A stretch of 64,000 bases of DNA from NCBI RefSeq assembly GCF_001402915.1, contig NZ_CP012945.1, forward strand, positions 558,001 to 622,000, given 5' to 3'. This stretch comes from Devosia sp. A16 (GTDB lineage Bacteria > Pseudomonadota > Alphaproteobacteria > Rhizobiales > Devosiaceae). A program made the position numbers and the translations under genes. Position 1 is the stretch's first letter. Each line of letters starts with the position of its first letter. Shown here piece after piece: positions 27,504-36,916 of the stretch. The notes below the pieces were generated by a model that was not told the origin of the DNA, did not search any database, and worked only from the letters and a program-made list of their open reading frames with translations.

Positions 27504-28854
27504 CAAGAGCACTGAAATCCGGACCGTTTCCGTCATCGGCATGGGCTATATCGGCCTGCCGACCTGCGCCATTTTCGCCAGCCGCGACCTCGACGTCATC
27601 GGCATCGACGTCAACCCCTCGGTGGTCGAGAAGGTCAACCGCGGCGAGATCCACATCGTCGAGCCCGACCTCGACGGGCTGATCCAGAAGGTGGTGGCCA
27701 ATGGCCGGTTGCGCGCCTCGACCGCGCCGCTACCGGCCGACGCCTTCATCATCGCCGTGCCCACTCCGATCACCGAGGACCACAAGCCCGACATCAGCTA
27801 CGTGCTGTCGGCCGCCCAGTCGATCGCCCCGGTGCTGAAGTCCGGCGACCTGGTGGTGCTGGAATCGACCTCGCCGGTGGGCACCACCCGCACCATGACG
27901 GCGCTGCTCGCCGAGCTCCGCCCCGACCTGAAATTCCCGCACGCCCATGGCGAGGAGGCCGACGTGCTGGTGGCCTACAGCCCCGAGCGCGTGCTGCCGG
28001 GCAAGGTGCTGACCGAGCTGATCAACAACGACCGCTCGATCGGCGGGCTGTCCAGGCGCTCCTCGGCCCGCGCGGTGGAGCTCTATTCGAGCTTCGTCGC
28101 CGGCGACCTGTTCATCACCTCGGCCGAGAGCGCCGAACTGGTGAAGCTGACCGAGAACGCCTTCCGCGACGTCAACATCGCCTTTGCCAACGAGCTGGCC
28201 GCGGTGTGCCAGGACCTCGGCCTCAACGTGTGGGAAGTGATCGAGCTGGCCAACCGCCATCCGCGCGTCAACATCCTGCAGCCGGGCCCGGGCGTCGGCG
28301 GCCACTGCATCGCGGTCGACCCCTATTTCATCATCGACGCGGCGCCGGACAGCACCCGCCTGATGAGCTCGGCCCGCCGCATCAACTCCGAACGGCCGCA
28401 CGCCGTGGTGCGCGAGATCGAGGCGGTGCTCGACCCCACCCGACGGCAGACGGTTGCCTGCCTGGGCCTGAGCTTCAAGCCCAATATCGACGACGTGCGC
28501 GAAAGTCCGGCGGTCGAGGTGGTGAAGCTCCTCGCCGACCTGCCCGGTATCAGGCTGATCGCCGCCGAGCCACACATCCAGGCACTGCCGCGCGAGCTCG
28601 AGGGCAAGGGAATCGTCTTCACCGATGCGCTGAGCGCCATCGACAAGGCCGATATCGTGGTGCTGCTGGTCGACCACCGCCAGTTCTCGCTGATCGACCC
28701 CGAGGCGCTCAAGGACAAGGAACTGATCGATACCCGGGGGCTGTGGACCTGGCGCAAGGCCAAAAAGCCCGATGCCCGCATCGAAGGCAGGAAGGCGCGC
28801 GAGGATCGCCAGCGCGGCTTCCCGCTCCGCCGCGTCACGGATCGCGCGGCATGA
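27496..28854 (+). CDS. wecC: UDP-N-acetyl-D-mannosamine dehydrogenase
   Basis: This 452-residue NAD-dependent enzyme oxidises UDP-ManNAc to UDP-ManNAcA. It has the Rossmann motif VIGMGYIGLP (13-22) and the catalytic Cys271 in GVGGHCIAVDPYF. The middle and C-terminal UDPGP_MGDP_dh domains follow (SFKPNIDDVRESPAVEV). Its start overlaps the wecB end and its stop overlaps the wecG start. Confidence 0.95.
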   Translation: MSDKSTEIRTVSVIGMGYIGLPTCAIFASRDLDVIGIDVNPSVVEKVNRGEIHIVEPDLDGLIQKVVANGRLRASTAPLPADAFIIAVPTPITEDHKPDISYVLSAAQSIAPVLKSGDLVVLESTSPVGTTRTMTALLAELRPDLKFPHAHGEEADVLVAYSPERVLPGKVLTELINNDRSIGGLSRRSSARAVELYSSFVAGDLFITSAESAELVKLTENAFRDVNIAFANELAAVCQDLGLNVWEVIELANRHPRVNILQPGPGVGGHCIAVDPYFIIDAAPDSTRLMSSARRINSERPHAVVREIEAVLDPTRRQTVACLGLSFKPNIDDVRESPAVEVVKLLADLPGIRLIAAEPHIQALPRELEGKGIVFTDALSAIDKADIVVLLVDHRQFSLIDPEALKDKELIDTRGLWTWRKAKKPDARIEGRKAREDRQRGFPLRRVTDRAA

Positions 28855-29642
28855 GCGAGGACACCCAGAGTTGGCGTGAGCATCCGCTGCTCGCCGAGCG
28901 CCGCCGTGAGTTCCTCGGCTCGCCTGTCCATGCCCTGACCATGTCCGAGACGCTGGCCCTCGCCAACGAGGCGATGGCTCGCCGCCGGCCGCTGCACCAC
29001 ACCGTGGTCAATGTGGCCAAGCTCGTGAACATGAAGCAGAATGCCGAGCTGCGCGAGGACGTGGCCAGCGCCGACCTGATCAATGTCGATGGCGCCGGCG
29101 TCGTCTGGGGCGCACGGCTCTGCGGCGTCGAGGTGCCCGAGCGGGTGGCCGGCGTAGACATCATGACCAACCTGTTCGCGCTGTGCGCCCGCAACGGCTA
29201 TCGGCCCTACCTGCTCGGCGCCGAGGCGCACGTCCTGCAGGCCGTCGACATGCAACTCGCCAAGGATCATCCCGACCTGGTGGTCGCCGGCATGCACGAC
29301 GGCTATTTCAAGCCGGAAAACGAGGCGGCGGTGGTCGAGGCGATCAATCTGAGCAAGGCCGATTGCCTGTTCGTCGCCATGCCGACCCCGCGCAAGGAGC
29401 GGTTCCTCAAGCAGTATCGCGACGTCCTGACGCCGAGCTTCGTCATGGGCGTCGGCGGCAGCTTCGACGTCTATGGCGGCAAGGTCGCCCGCGCCCCGGT
29501 GCTGGTGCAGAAGCTCGGCCTCGAATGGCTGTTCCGCGTGGCGCAGGAACCGCGCCGCCTGTGGCGCCGCTACTATGAGACCAACACGGCCTATGTCGGC
29601 CTGCTGTGGCGCGAACTGCGCCAGCGCCGCCGCTCGGCCTGA
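28851..29642 (+). CDS. WecG/TagA/CpsF family glycosyltransferase
   Basis: This 263-residue GT26 enzyme transfers a ManNAc(A)-type sugar to the lipid-linked acceptor. It has the family motifs VVNVAKLVNMKQN, INVDGAGVVWGARL, YLLGAEAHVLQ and GVGGSFDVYGGKVARAP. The last helices are amphipathic and may bind the membrane. It starts within the wecC stop codon (ATGA). The gene order wecB-wecC-wecG makes ManNAcA a likely sugar of this polymer. Confidence 0.92.
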   Translation: MSEDTQSWREHPLLAERRREFLGSPVHALTMSETLALANEAMARRRPLHHTVVNVAKLVNMKQNAELREDVASADLINVDGAGVVWGARLCGVEVPERVAGVDIMTNLFALCARNGYRPYLLGAEAHVLQAVDMQLAKDHPDLVVAGMHDGYFKPENEAAVVEAINLSKADCLFVAMPTPRKERFLKQYRDVLTPSFVMGVGGSFDVYGGKVARAPVLVQKLGLEWLFRVAQEPRRLWRRYYETNTAYVGLLWRELRQRRRSA

Positions 29643-29773
29643 AAGGCAGGTTCCGGGGGAGCGAGGGGCCCGTGCCGGGGGAGCACGGGTCCCTCTGCTA
29701 TTTGGCTGCACTGCGATGGTCCAGTCGGCGGCCCCTCCCCCGTAAACACAGGGCAATCGCATATGGCTTTGGA

Positions 29774-29961
29774 GGGCACCTCTTGCCTTCTCCCCTTGTG
29801 GGAGAAGGTGCCCGAAGGGCGGATGAGGGGTCCGCGCAACGAAGTGTAGCGCGACCTGAGCGTAGCGAGGGGCGACTGGGTACGCGGAGAGAACCCCTCA
29901 TCCGGCCTTCGGCCACCTTCTCCCACAAGGGGAGAAGGCACTCCAACTACTGTCCGTGCTC
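29774..29961. repeat. ~190 bp intergenic palindromic repeat, copy 2
   Basis: This lies in the 379-base gap between wecG and wzx, which holds no gene. It is about 85% identical by eye to 24468-24658, in the same orientation, with the same outer and inner arms and the same start (GGGCACCTCTTGCCTTC) and end (CCAACTACTGTC). It is probably a mobile REP-like element. Confidence 0.85.
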
Positions 29962-30021
29962 CATATGCGGATCGCCCGCCCCGTAAACGGAAGGCAGTCC
30001 CGACTGCCGAGTTTTGAGGCC

Positions 30022-31461
30022 TCACGCCATCCCCAGCTTGGCCCGGAGTTTCCCCGCCAGCGCCCGCGTCTCCTCGGGGTGCAGCAGCGACTGCAGCCCC
30101 AGGAACACCAGCCCGCCGGCGAAACCGCCCGCCATCAGCTTGAAAAGCGGCCAGGTTTCGCCTAGCAGCGCGCTGGCGGTCCAGGCGGCAAGTCCGCTGG
30201 CTGCGGCGACGCCGAGCGACAGCCCGAGATCGGCCCAGGGGATCGGCACCGGAGTCAGCCGGTGGCTCACCGCCCAGGCGGCGAGCAGCCCCACCAGCGT
30301 GCCGCCGCAGAGCGCCAGCGCCGCGCCGATCTCGGCATAAGCGGGGATCAGCAATAGCGACAACGCCACGGTGGCGGCCGAACCGGGCGCCAGCGCCACC
30401 ATCTGCAGCCACGGCTTCTTGTGGGCGTGAAACACGTTCTCGAACACGAAGCTGGTGAAGTTGGTGCCGAGCACGCTGAGCGCGATGATCGGGAACAGCA
30501 GCCCCAGGTTCTGGTGGTAGTCGGCCGGCAGCAGCAGCCCGCCGATCTCGTTGGGCAACGCCACCAGCATGGCGACGACCGGAAAGGTGAGGCGCGCCAT
30601 CATCGCCATCTGGTGGCCGAGGAACCGCCCGGCCGCGGCCGAGCCCTCGGTATCGAAGCGGCTCACCAGCTCGGGGAACGCGCCCATGTTGATGGCATTA
30701 GAGATGGTGTCGATCGGCTGCCGGGCCAGCGCATAGACGGCAGCGAACACCGCCACGGCGCCGGCATCGTAGTAAAGCTTGAGCAGCACCCGCTCGGCGC
30801 TGTTGAGCCCGAAGCTGATGATCGCCACGGCGATCAGGGGGATGCCGAGCGCCAGCAGCTCGCGATGGCTGAAGCGCGAGGGGCCGATGACGGTGCGGCG
30901 CCCCGCCAACCCCAGCGCGATGCTGCCGGCAATCAATACGCCCAGGCTCGAGGCCAGCGACACCGCAAGGAAGCTGTTGCGGAAGGCATAGATGGCGCCC
31001 ACCGCGAGGCCGAGCTGCAGCACCGCGCGCAGGAACTCGAGCAGCGAATAGGCGGTGTGCCGTTGCTGCATCTGCAGCAGCGTCAGGGCAAAGCGGCTGA
31101 GCGCCCCCACCGCGAGATAGGTGCCCACGGCCAGCGCGAACTCGACCCAGCGCTCGGGCGCGACGAGAAACGAGCCCGCCACCGAGACCACGAGGCCCAG
31201 CAGCGTCGTCACCACCAGCACGCGCGCCGCCAGCCTGACGCTGCCGCGGCTGATCTCGCCCTTCCCCCCCAGCCGGAGCAACGCGATGCGCAGCCAGCTG
31301 CTGACGGCGGAGTCGGTGAGCTCCCCCACCGTGACCACCAGGGTCAACAGCCCATACTCGGTCTGGTCGATCAGCCGCGTGGCGATGATCAGCATGAGCA
31401 GCGCGGAAACGCGCGTCAGCAGGATCGCCGGGGCATAGATCAGGGTCGAGCGCAGCAGCAC
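30022..31461 (-). CDS. Polysaccharide flippase (Wzx, MOP family)
   Basis: This 479-residue protein has 12-14 hydrophobic helices and moves lipid-linked repeat units across the inner membrane. It has the N-terminal topogenic pattern LLRSTLIYAPAILLTRVSALLMLIIATRL and the polysaccharide-synthase middle region. It is convergent with wecG, on its own strand. A Wzy polymerase is not found in this window. Confidence 0.9.
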   Translation of the reverse strand: MLLRSTLIYAPAILLTRVSALLMLIIATRLIDQTEYGLLTLVVTVGELTDSAVSSWLRIALLRLGGKGEISRGSVRLAARVLVVTTLLGLVVSVAGSFLVAPERWVEFALAVGTYLAVGALSRFALTLLQMQQRHTAYSLLEFLRAVLQLGLAVGAIYAFRNSFLAVSLASSLGVLIAGSIALGLAGRRTVIGPSRFSHRELLALGIPLIAVAIISFGLNSAERVLLKLYYDAGAVAVFAAVYALARQPIDTISNAINMGAFPELVSRFDTEGSAAAGRFLGHQMAMMARLTFPVVAMLVALPNEIGGLLLPADYHQNLGLLFPIIALSVLGTNFTSFVFENVFHAHKKPWLQMVALAPGSAATVALSLLLIPAYAEIGAALALCGGTLVGLLAAWAVSHRLTPVPIPWADLGLSLGVAAASGLAAWTASALLGETWPLFKLMAGGFAGGLVFLGLQSLLHPEETRALAGKLRAKLGMA

Positions 31462-31584
31462 GGAATGGGCACCTAAGGGTCTTCAGCTTCGCTTAACCCT
31501 TTCGGCCCGCCTCCGACAGCGCTTTGGCGCGAGGTGGTGAATCCCGGCAATTGTATCGAGTTACTTGGGTAGCGCCGGCCGTTC

Positions 31585-31730
31585 CCTGATCCTCCCCCGC
31601 GTGGCGGGGGAGGGGATGAGGCCAGAGGCCTCACCCCGGGGGGACCAGCGAAGCTGGTGGAGGGGGAGCCAAGAGTCACCGGTGATCTCCTGATCCCCCC
31701 ACCAGCTTCACTAGTCATCCTCCTCGCTCG
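31585..31730. repeat. Intergenic GC-rich palindromic repeats
   Basis: This lies in the 357-base gap between the divergent wzx and GT genes. Cores CCTCCCCCGCGTGGCGGGGGAGG and GACCAGCGAAGCTGGTGGAGGGGGAG recur here in the style of 11595-11768 and 35509-35535. No gene or clear promoter was seen in the rest of the gap. Confidence 0.55.
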
Positions 31731-31818
31731 TGAGCGATCAACTGAGCCCAGCACACGCTGTAAACCTTGACCCCAGCCTTCGCTTCCCCCTCGTTGCTGC
31801 GGACGCTATGGCTCGCTC

Positions 31819-32916
31819 ATGCTGCAGCGCAACGCCCAGACCAAACCCCTCGACGTACTGGTCGCGACCCCCTCGGGCGGCGCCGGCCAGGGCGGCATCG
31901 ATCGGGTGATGGGTGGGCTCAGGGACGAACTGAGGCGCCAGGCGCCCGCCGGCTTGACGGTGCGCTTCGGCGCCACCCGCGGCAGCGGCCATATTGCGCT
32001 GTCGCCGCTCCATCTGGGCAGCTTCCTCTTGCGCATGCTCGGGCTCAAGGCCGCCGGCAGGCTCGATGTGGTGCACATCAACCTCGCCAGCGCCGGCAGC
32101 ACCTTTCGGAAGCTCCAGGTCGCGCGCGCCGCCCGCTGGCTCGGCGTGCCCTATGTGCTGCACCTGCATGGCGGCGACTATCCCAATTTCTGGAAGCCCG
32201 ACGACAGCCGGCTGAGCCGCGCCATCCGCCGGATGTTCGCCGGCGCGGCCCGCATCATCGTCCTGGGTGAAACCTGGCGCCGCTTCGTCAGCAGCCGCGC
32301 CCCGGAAGTGGCCGACAAGATTGTCGTTCTGCCCAATGCGGCGGCACAGCCCAGCCTGCCGCATGTCGGCGGCGGCGAGCGCGTGCACATCCTGTTTCTC
32401 GGCCGCATCGGCGATCTGAAGGGCGTGCCGCAACTGGGCGAAGCGCTCAACCGCATGCGGCATCTCGAGGGCTGGCGCGCCACCATTGCCGGCGATGGCC
32501 ATGTCGAGGCGGCGCGCGCCAAAGCCGCCGAGTACGGCCTCGCCGAGCGCGTCGACCTGCCGGGCTGGGTCGATGGCCAGCGGGTCGCCGAGCTGATCGC
32601 TTCGGCCGATATCCTGGTGCTGCCCTCGTTCACCGAGAACCTGCCGCTGTCGATCATCGAAGCCATGGCCTCGGGCCTCGCCGTGGTCGCGACCCCGGTC
32701 GGCGCGGTGCCCGATATCGTGAGGGACGGCGAGACCGGGCTGCTGGTGCCGGCCGGCGACGTCGAGGCGCTGACCGCCGCCCTGACCCGGCTGGCCGAGG
32801 ACAAGCCGCTGCGCGAGCGGCTGGGGGCGGCGGCCCTGCAACTGCATCGCGAGCGCCTCGATCTCGCCCCCTACGCCCGCGCTGTCGCCGACGTCTGGTC
32901 GGCCGCGGCGCGTTAA
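31819..32916 (+). CDS. GT4 family glycosyltransferase
   Basis: This 365-residue GT-B protein has the N-terminal glycine loop ATPSGGAGQGGIDRVMGGL. Its C-terminal half has FLGRIGDLKGVPQL and the E-x7-E motif (FTENLPLSIIEAMASG), followed by PVGAVPDIV. It adds a sugar to the repeat unit in the cytoplasm. It is the first of three co-directional genes with the FemAB-like and CapK-like proteins. Confidence 0.9.
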   Translation: MLQRNAQTKPLDVLVATPSGGAGQGGIDRVMGGLRDELRRQAPAGLTVRFGATRGSGHIALSPLHLGSFLLRMLGLKAAGRLDVVHINLASAGSTFRKLQVARAARWLGVPYVLHLHGGDYPNFWKPDDSRLSRAIRRMFAGAARIIVLGETWRRFVSSRAPEVADKIVVLPNAAAQPSLPHVGGGERVHILFLGRIGDLKGVPQLGEALNRMRHLEGWRATIAGDGHVEAARAKAAEYGLAERVDLPGWVDGQRVAELIASADILVLPSFTENLPLSIIEAMASGLAVVATPVGAVPDIVRDGETGLLVPAGDVEALTAALTRLAEDKPLRERLGAAALQLHRERLDLAPYARAVADVWSAAAR

Positions 32917-33002
32917 CACTAAGGTAACCTTTTGATTTCCAGTTCCGATGCCCGGGACTACCACCATCCGGCGCGCGCCGCGGGCTTCGCCGGCGCTTGG
33001 GA

Positions 33003-34007
33003 ATGCGGCAAATGAGCTATGACGTCGCCGGCGCCGTCAGCAGGGTTTCTCCGGTGAAGACCGGCGAAGCGCGGGCGGCGATTGCCGTCCAGCTGGTGAC
33101 CGACAGCGCGCGCTGGGACGAGCTCGTCACCGCCTGCCCCACTCCGCATCTGCCGCAGGCCTATGCCTATGGCGAAGGCAAGGCCGCCAGCGGTTGGACG
33201 GTGCGGCGCGCCCTGTTCGTCGAGGCCGGCCGCCCGGTGGCGATCGCCACCGTGCTCGAGCTCCGCCGCTTCGGCCTCCACCTCCTCAACCGCGTCAACC
33301 GCGGTCCGCTGTTTCTCGACGCCGCGCCCAGCGAGGCCGATCGGCTTGGCGTCTATGCGGCGCTCCGCCGGCGTTGGGGCCGGCTCTGGACCGCCCCGCT
33401 GCTGATCGCCCCTGCCCTGCCCTTCGGCCCTAAAAGCGATGCCCTGCTGCGCCGCGCCGGTTACCGGCTGCGCCACCGCCGCTCCTGGCAGTCGGGCCGC
33501 ATCGATCTGAGCGTCGGCGAGGATGCGCTGTGGGCCGGGCTCGCCTCCAATTTCCGCAACCGGGTGCGCAATGCCGAGAAGGCCGGCGCCCGCTTGCGCA
33601 TTGCCGAAGACGCCGAAACCTATGAGTGGATGCTGGCCCGCCATGCCGAGAACATGGCCGAGCGCGGTTTTTCCGCCGCCGGCCCCGACCTGCTGCGCGC
33701 CCTGCGCGATGCCGCACCGCAGACCGTATCGGTGTTTCAGCTGCTGCAGCGCGACGAGCCGGTCGCCGGCATGTCGGTAGTGCGCTTCGGCACCCATGCC
33801 GAATATCACGTCGGCTGGTTCGGCCCCGCCGGCCGCAAACTCAATGCCGGCAATTTCCTGATGTGGCAGGTGCTGCGCGAGATGCATCGCCGCGGCGTCT
33901 CGAGCTTCGATGTCGGCGGGCTGAAGCCCGGCGACGGCTATACGCGGTTCAAGCAGACGATGAAGCCGGTCGAGTACCAGCTCGCCGGCGAATGGATGAG
34001 CTGGTGA
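33003..34007 (+). CDS. FemAB-like acyl/aminoacyl transferase
   Basis: A ~334-residue GNAT-fold protein of the Acetyltransf_6/FemAB type has GRIDLSVGEDALWAGLASNFRNRVRNAEKAG as the typical entry to the second GNAT lobe. The C-terminal GLKPGDGYTRFKQTMKP matches the FemABX end (F.KxG-type). Family members in EPS loci are thought to modify sugars with acyl or amino acid groups. The start is unclear (32997, 33003 or 33012). Confidence 0.8.
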   Translation: MRQMSYDVAGAVSRVSPVKTGEARAAIAVQLVTDSARWDELVTACPTPHLPQAYAYGEGKAASGWTVRRALFVEAGRPVAIATVLELRRFGLHLLNRVNRGPLFLDAAPSEADRLGVYAALRRRWGRLWTAPLLIAPALPFGPKSDALLRRAGYRLRHRRSWQSGRIDLSVGEDALWAGLASNFRNRVRNAEKAGARLRIAEDAETYEWMLARHAENMAERGFSAAGPDLLRALRDAAPQTVSVFQLLQRDEPVAGMSVVRFGTHAEYHVGWFGPAGRKLNAGNFLMWQVLREMHRRGVSSFDVGGLKPGDGYTRFKQTMKPVEYQLAGEWMSW

Positions 34008-34066
34008 GCGAGGGGGCTGGCGATGAAACGCAGCGGGATGGCGCGCCGCGCCGAGGGGGAACTGGG

Positions 34067-35482
34067 ATGAGCCTGATGGATGTGGCGCGCGGCGCCTATG
34101 TGCGGAGCCCCGAAGTGGTGCGGCGTTCGCTCGCCCCGCTGGTCTCGCTGGTGCCGACCGGGCTGAAGTTCGGCGGCAACTATCGCCGCTGGCGCGAGCG
34201 CATCGCCCGCGCCGCCGCCGACCCCGCCTATGCCGCTACCGAGCACCTCGCGGCGCTGCGCGCCATCGTCGGGCGCGCCCATGCGCTGAGCCCGTTCTAT
34301 CGCGAGCTGATCGAGCGTGCGCTCGGCAGCGGGTTCGACGCCACGACGTTCGAGCTCGCCGACCTCCAGCGCCTGCCGATCCTGCGCAAGGAAGAGCTGC
34401 GCCAGGCCGGCGAGGCGGCGCTGACGGTGCCGCGCGCCGAGGCCGACCGCGGCGACACCAGCGGCTCGAACGGCGAGCGGCCGTTCACCTTCTACCTCGA
34501 CAAGGATCGCAGCGCCCGCGAGATGGCGTTCGTCTACGACAACTGGAGCCGCATCGGCTTCACCGAAAAGACCGGCAAGGTCGTACTGCGCGGCTTCGGG
34601 CTCCATCCCAAGGGCACCAGCATCTCGCAATGGGAGCCGGCGCTGCGCGAGTTGCGCTTGTCGGTGTTCCCGATGACGCATGACGACGTGCGCACCTATG
34701 TCGAGCTGATCGACCGCTATGAGCTTGAATATCTCTACGGCTATCCCTCCGCGATCGAACTGATGTGCCGGCACATGTGCCGTATCGGCCGCGTGCCCAG
34801 GCGCCCGCTCAAGGGCATCCTGCCGATCTCCGAACCGCTCTATGCGCACCAGCGCCGCATCATCGCCGCGGTGTTCGGCGACGTGCCGATCGCCAATTTC
34901 TACGGGCTCAGCGAAAAGGTGCTGTTCGCGCGCGAGATCAACAGCGACGGCTTCTATCAGTTCGACCCGCTCTACGGCCGCGCCGAGCTGGTGGATGACG
35001 ATGGCCGGCCGATCACCGAGACCGGTCGCGAGGGCCGGCTGGTCGGCACCGGCTTCACCGGCCGCAGCATGCCGTTCCTGCGCTACGACACCGAGGATCG
35101 CGCCACCCTGGTGGAGCTGCCGAACGCCGTTAACGGCCAGCGCCTGACGGTGGAGCGGCTGACCCCGCGCCGCAAGCCCGATTTCCTCGTCTCGGCCGAC
35201 GGCAACCGCGTCGTCACCATCGATTTCACCCCAGAAAACCCGCGATACTTCGAGGGCATCGAGGAATACCAGTTCTACCAGGATCGGCCGGGTTACAGCA
35301 CCATCCGCTACATTCCCACCGCCGATGGCGGCGAGGCCGACGCGCTGCGCGTCGCCAGCGGCCTGACCCAGCGCACCCACGGCAAGATCGTATTCGCCAT
35401 CGAGCAGGTGGACCGCCTCGCCGGCGGCCGCGCCGGCAAACGCGCCTTCATCGACCAGCGGCTGGATATCTCGAAGTACTGA
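34067..35482 (+). CDS. CapK/PaaK-like adenylate-forming protein
   Basis: This 471-residue protein of the PaaK/CapK superfamily, often found in capsule clusters, has DTSGSNGERPFTFYLDKD (phosphate-binding loop), YLYGYPSAIELM, and FYGLSEK (the adenylate motif). The activated acid is unknown. It follows the FemAB-like gene by 59 bases, so a joint role in modifying the polymer with an acyl group is plausible. Confidence 0.85.
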   Translation: MSLMDVARGAYVRSPEVVRRSLAPLVSLVPTGLKFGGNYRRWRERIARAAADPAYAATEHLAALRAIVGRAHALSPFYRELIERALGSGFDATTFELADLQRLPILRKEELRQAGEAALTVPRAEADRGDTSGSNGERPFTFYLDKDRSAREMAFVYDNWSRIGFTEKTGKVVLRGFGLHPKGTSISQWEPALRELRLSVFPMTHDDVRTYVELIDRYELEYLYGYPSAIELMCRHMCRIGRVPRRPLKGILPISEPLYAHQRRIIAAVFGDVPIANFYGLSEKVLFAREINSDGFYQFDPLYGRAELVDDDGRPITETGREGRLVGTGFTGRSMPFLRYDTEDRATLVELPNAVNGQRLTVERLTPRRKPDFLVSADGNRVVTIDFTPENPRYFEGIEEYQFYQDRPGYSTIRYIPTADGGEADALRVASGLTQRTHGKIVFAIEQVDRLAGGRAGKRAFIDQRLDISKY

Positions 35483-35508
35483 GAGAACCGGGCCCTAGCC
35501 TCTCCGTG

Positions 35509-35535
35509 CTCCTCCCCCGCGTGGCGGGGGAGGGT
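35509..35535. repeat. Short GC-rich palindrome
   Basis: TCCTCCCCCGCGTGGCGGGGGAGG forms a perfect stem of nine GC-rich pairs in the convergent gap between CapK-like and GH5 genes, and could end both transcripts. The same core occurs at 31588. Confidence 0.6.
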
Positions 35536-35564
35536 TCGCCACAGCCGCCGCTGTAATCTACGCC

Positions 35565-36803
35565 CTACAACCCCAGCGCCCGCAGCATCTCACGATCCGG
35601 CACCGCCGGGCCGCTGGGCGCGAGAACGCTCATGCCGTAGGGGTTGGCATATTCCCAGATCGCCCAGGCGATGCCGTTGGCCTCCGCCGCCTGCCGCGCG
35701 GCGCTCAGGTAGCGCAGCCGGTCGGCGTTGAAGGCCCCCATCCGGCCATCGGCGCTCATCAGGATGGCGCCGAACTCGCCCATGAACAGCCGCGTCGGCG
35801 GAATGCCGTTGGCCCTGGCCCAGGCCACCGCCTCGCCGATGCGCGCCGTGAGCTGCGCCTCGCCCCAGTCCTCGGCGAAATACGTCTCGATCGCTCGGCC
35901 AACCGCCGCGAGGTTCCGCGCCTGTTCGGCCTCGTTGAGTCCGGCCGCCAGCATGTGGGCCTTCAGCATTTCGACCGTCAGCTCGGCCGAGCCGGCGCTC
36001 GCCGGCCAGGGCAGGCCCGAGGCGAAATCGCCTTCGCTGTCGGCCCGCTGGTGCGTGAAGCTATGCGGTTCGTACATGTGGAAGCTGTAGAGGATATCGG
36101 GGTCGTCGAAGTCGGGCCGGATGTCGGTGAGCCCGGTGACGCTGCCGCCGCAGGCGCCGGTGGCGACGATGGTGATGTCGGCGCTGACGGCGCGGATCGC
36201 CGCGACCGTCGCAGCCATGATCTCCTGCCAGTCCTCGCTGCCCGAGGCATCGCAGGGGTAGTGCGCGGGCTCGTTATAGGGCTCGATCGCCACCCGATCG
36301 GTGCCGAGCGGCGTCAGCATCTGAGCGACCTCCGCCACCATGGCGATGTAGCCGGCGACCTGCGGAGAGCCGGCCGGCGCGTTGATCACGTCGGGGCCGT
36401 TTTGCGGCACCTGCGACACCGAGTGGAGGTTGAACACCACCTTGAGGTCGGCGGCGAGCAGGCGGTCGACGGCCTCGGCCAGCACCGCCAGCGCCTCGGC
36501 GCGCCGCGCCCCCGCGCTCGCCAGCAGCGGGCCGGGATCCACCGTCAGCCGCACATAGTCGAAGCCCAGCGCGCGCAGATCGGCAAAAGGGTCGGTCGCC
36601 GGCCAGTCGCTCGCCGGGCGCCCCCCTGCCTGCCACTCCGCGACCGAGCGATAGGGCGGCCAGCGATAGCTGCCGTCTTCGGCGAGCGGCGACCAGTTGA
36701 GCCATTCGTGGAGGTTCACCCCGCTTGCCAGCGGCAACGGCGCGGCCGCCGCGGCGCCGGCCAGCAGCAGCGTCAGCAGCATCGCTCTCAGGATCATCCT
36801 CAT
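35565..36803 (-). CDS. Secreted GH5 family glycanase
   Basis: This 412-residue glycoside hydrolase has a signal peptide (residues 1-21, ending AGAAAAAP). The GH5 acid/base is Glu178 in EPYNEPA, and the nucleophile Glu343 is in RLFMGEFG. It is exported and may trim or release the polysaccharide made by this locus. The substrate is unknown. It is convergent with the CapK-like gene and divergent from the lyase gene. Confidence 0.88.
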   Translation of the reverse strand: MRMILRAMLLTLLLAGAAAAAPLPLASGVNLHEWLNWSPLAEDGSYRWPPYRSVAEWQAGGRPASDWPATDPFADLRALGFDYVRLTVDPGPLLASAGARRAEALAVLAEAVDRLLAADLKVVFNLHSVSQVPQNGPDVINAPAGSPQVAGYIAMVAEVAQMLTPLGTDRVAIEPYNEPAHYPCDASGSEDWQEIMAATVAAIRAVSADITIVATGACGGSVTGLTDIRPDFDDPDILYSFHMYEPHSFTHQRADSEGDFASGLPWPASAGSAELTVEMLKAHMLAAGLNEAEQARNLAAVGRAIETYFAEDWGEAQLTARIGEAVAWARANGIPPTRLFMGEFGAILMSADGRMGAFNADRLRYLSAARQAAEANGIAWAIWEYANPYGMSVLAPSGPAVPDREMLRALGL

Positions 36804-36916
36804 CGCCTTCTCCCCGCTTCCGCGCCGATGTTAACCGCCCCATGCGAAAGCCGGGTTTCGCCGGCGCTGAAATCGCCCTCTATGGTGTATGGGAGGTCAA
36901 ACCCCGGGGGGCGCCG

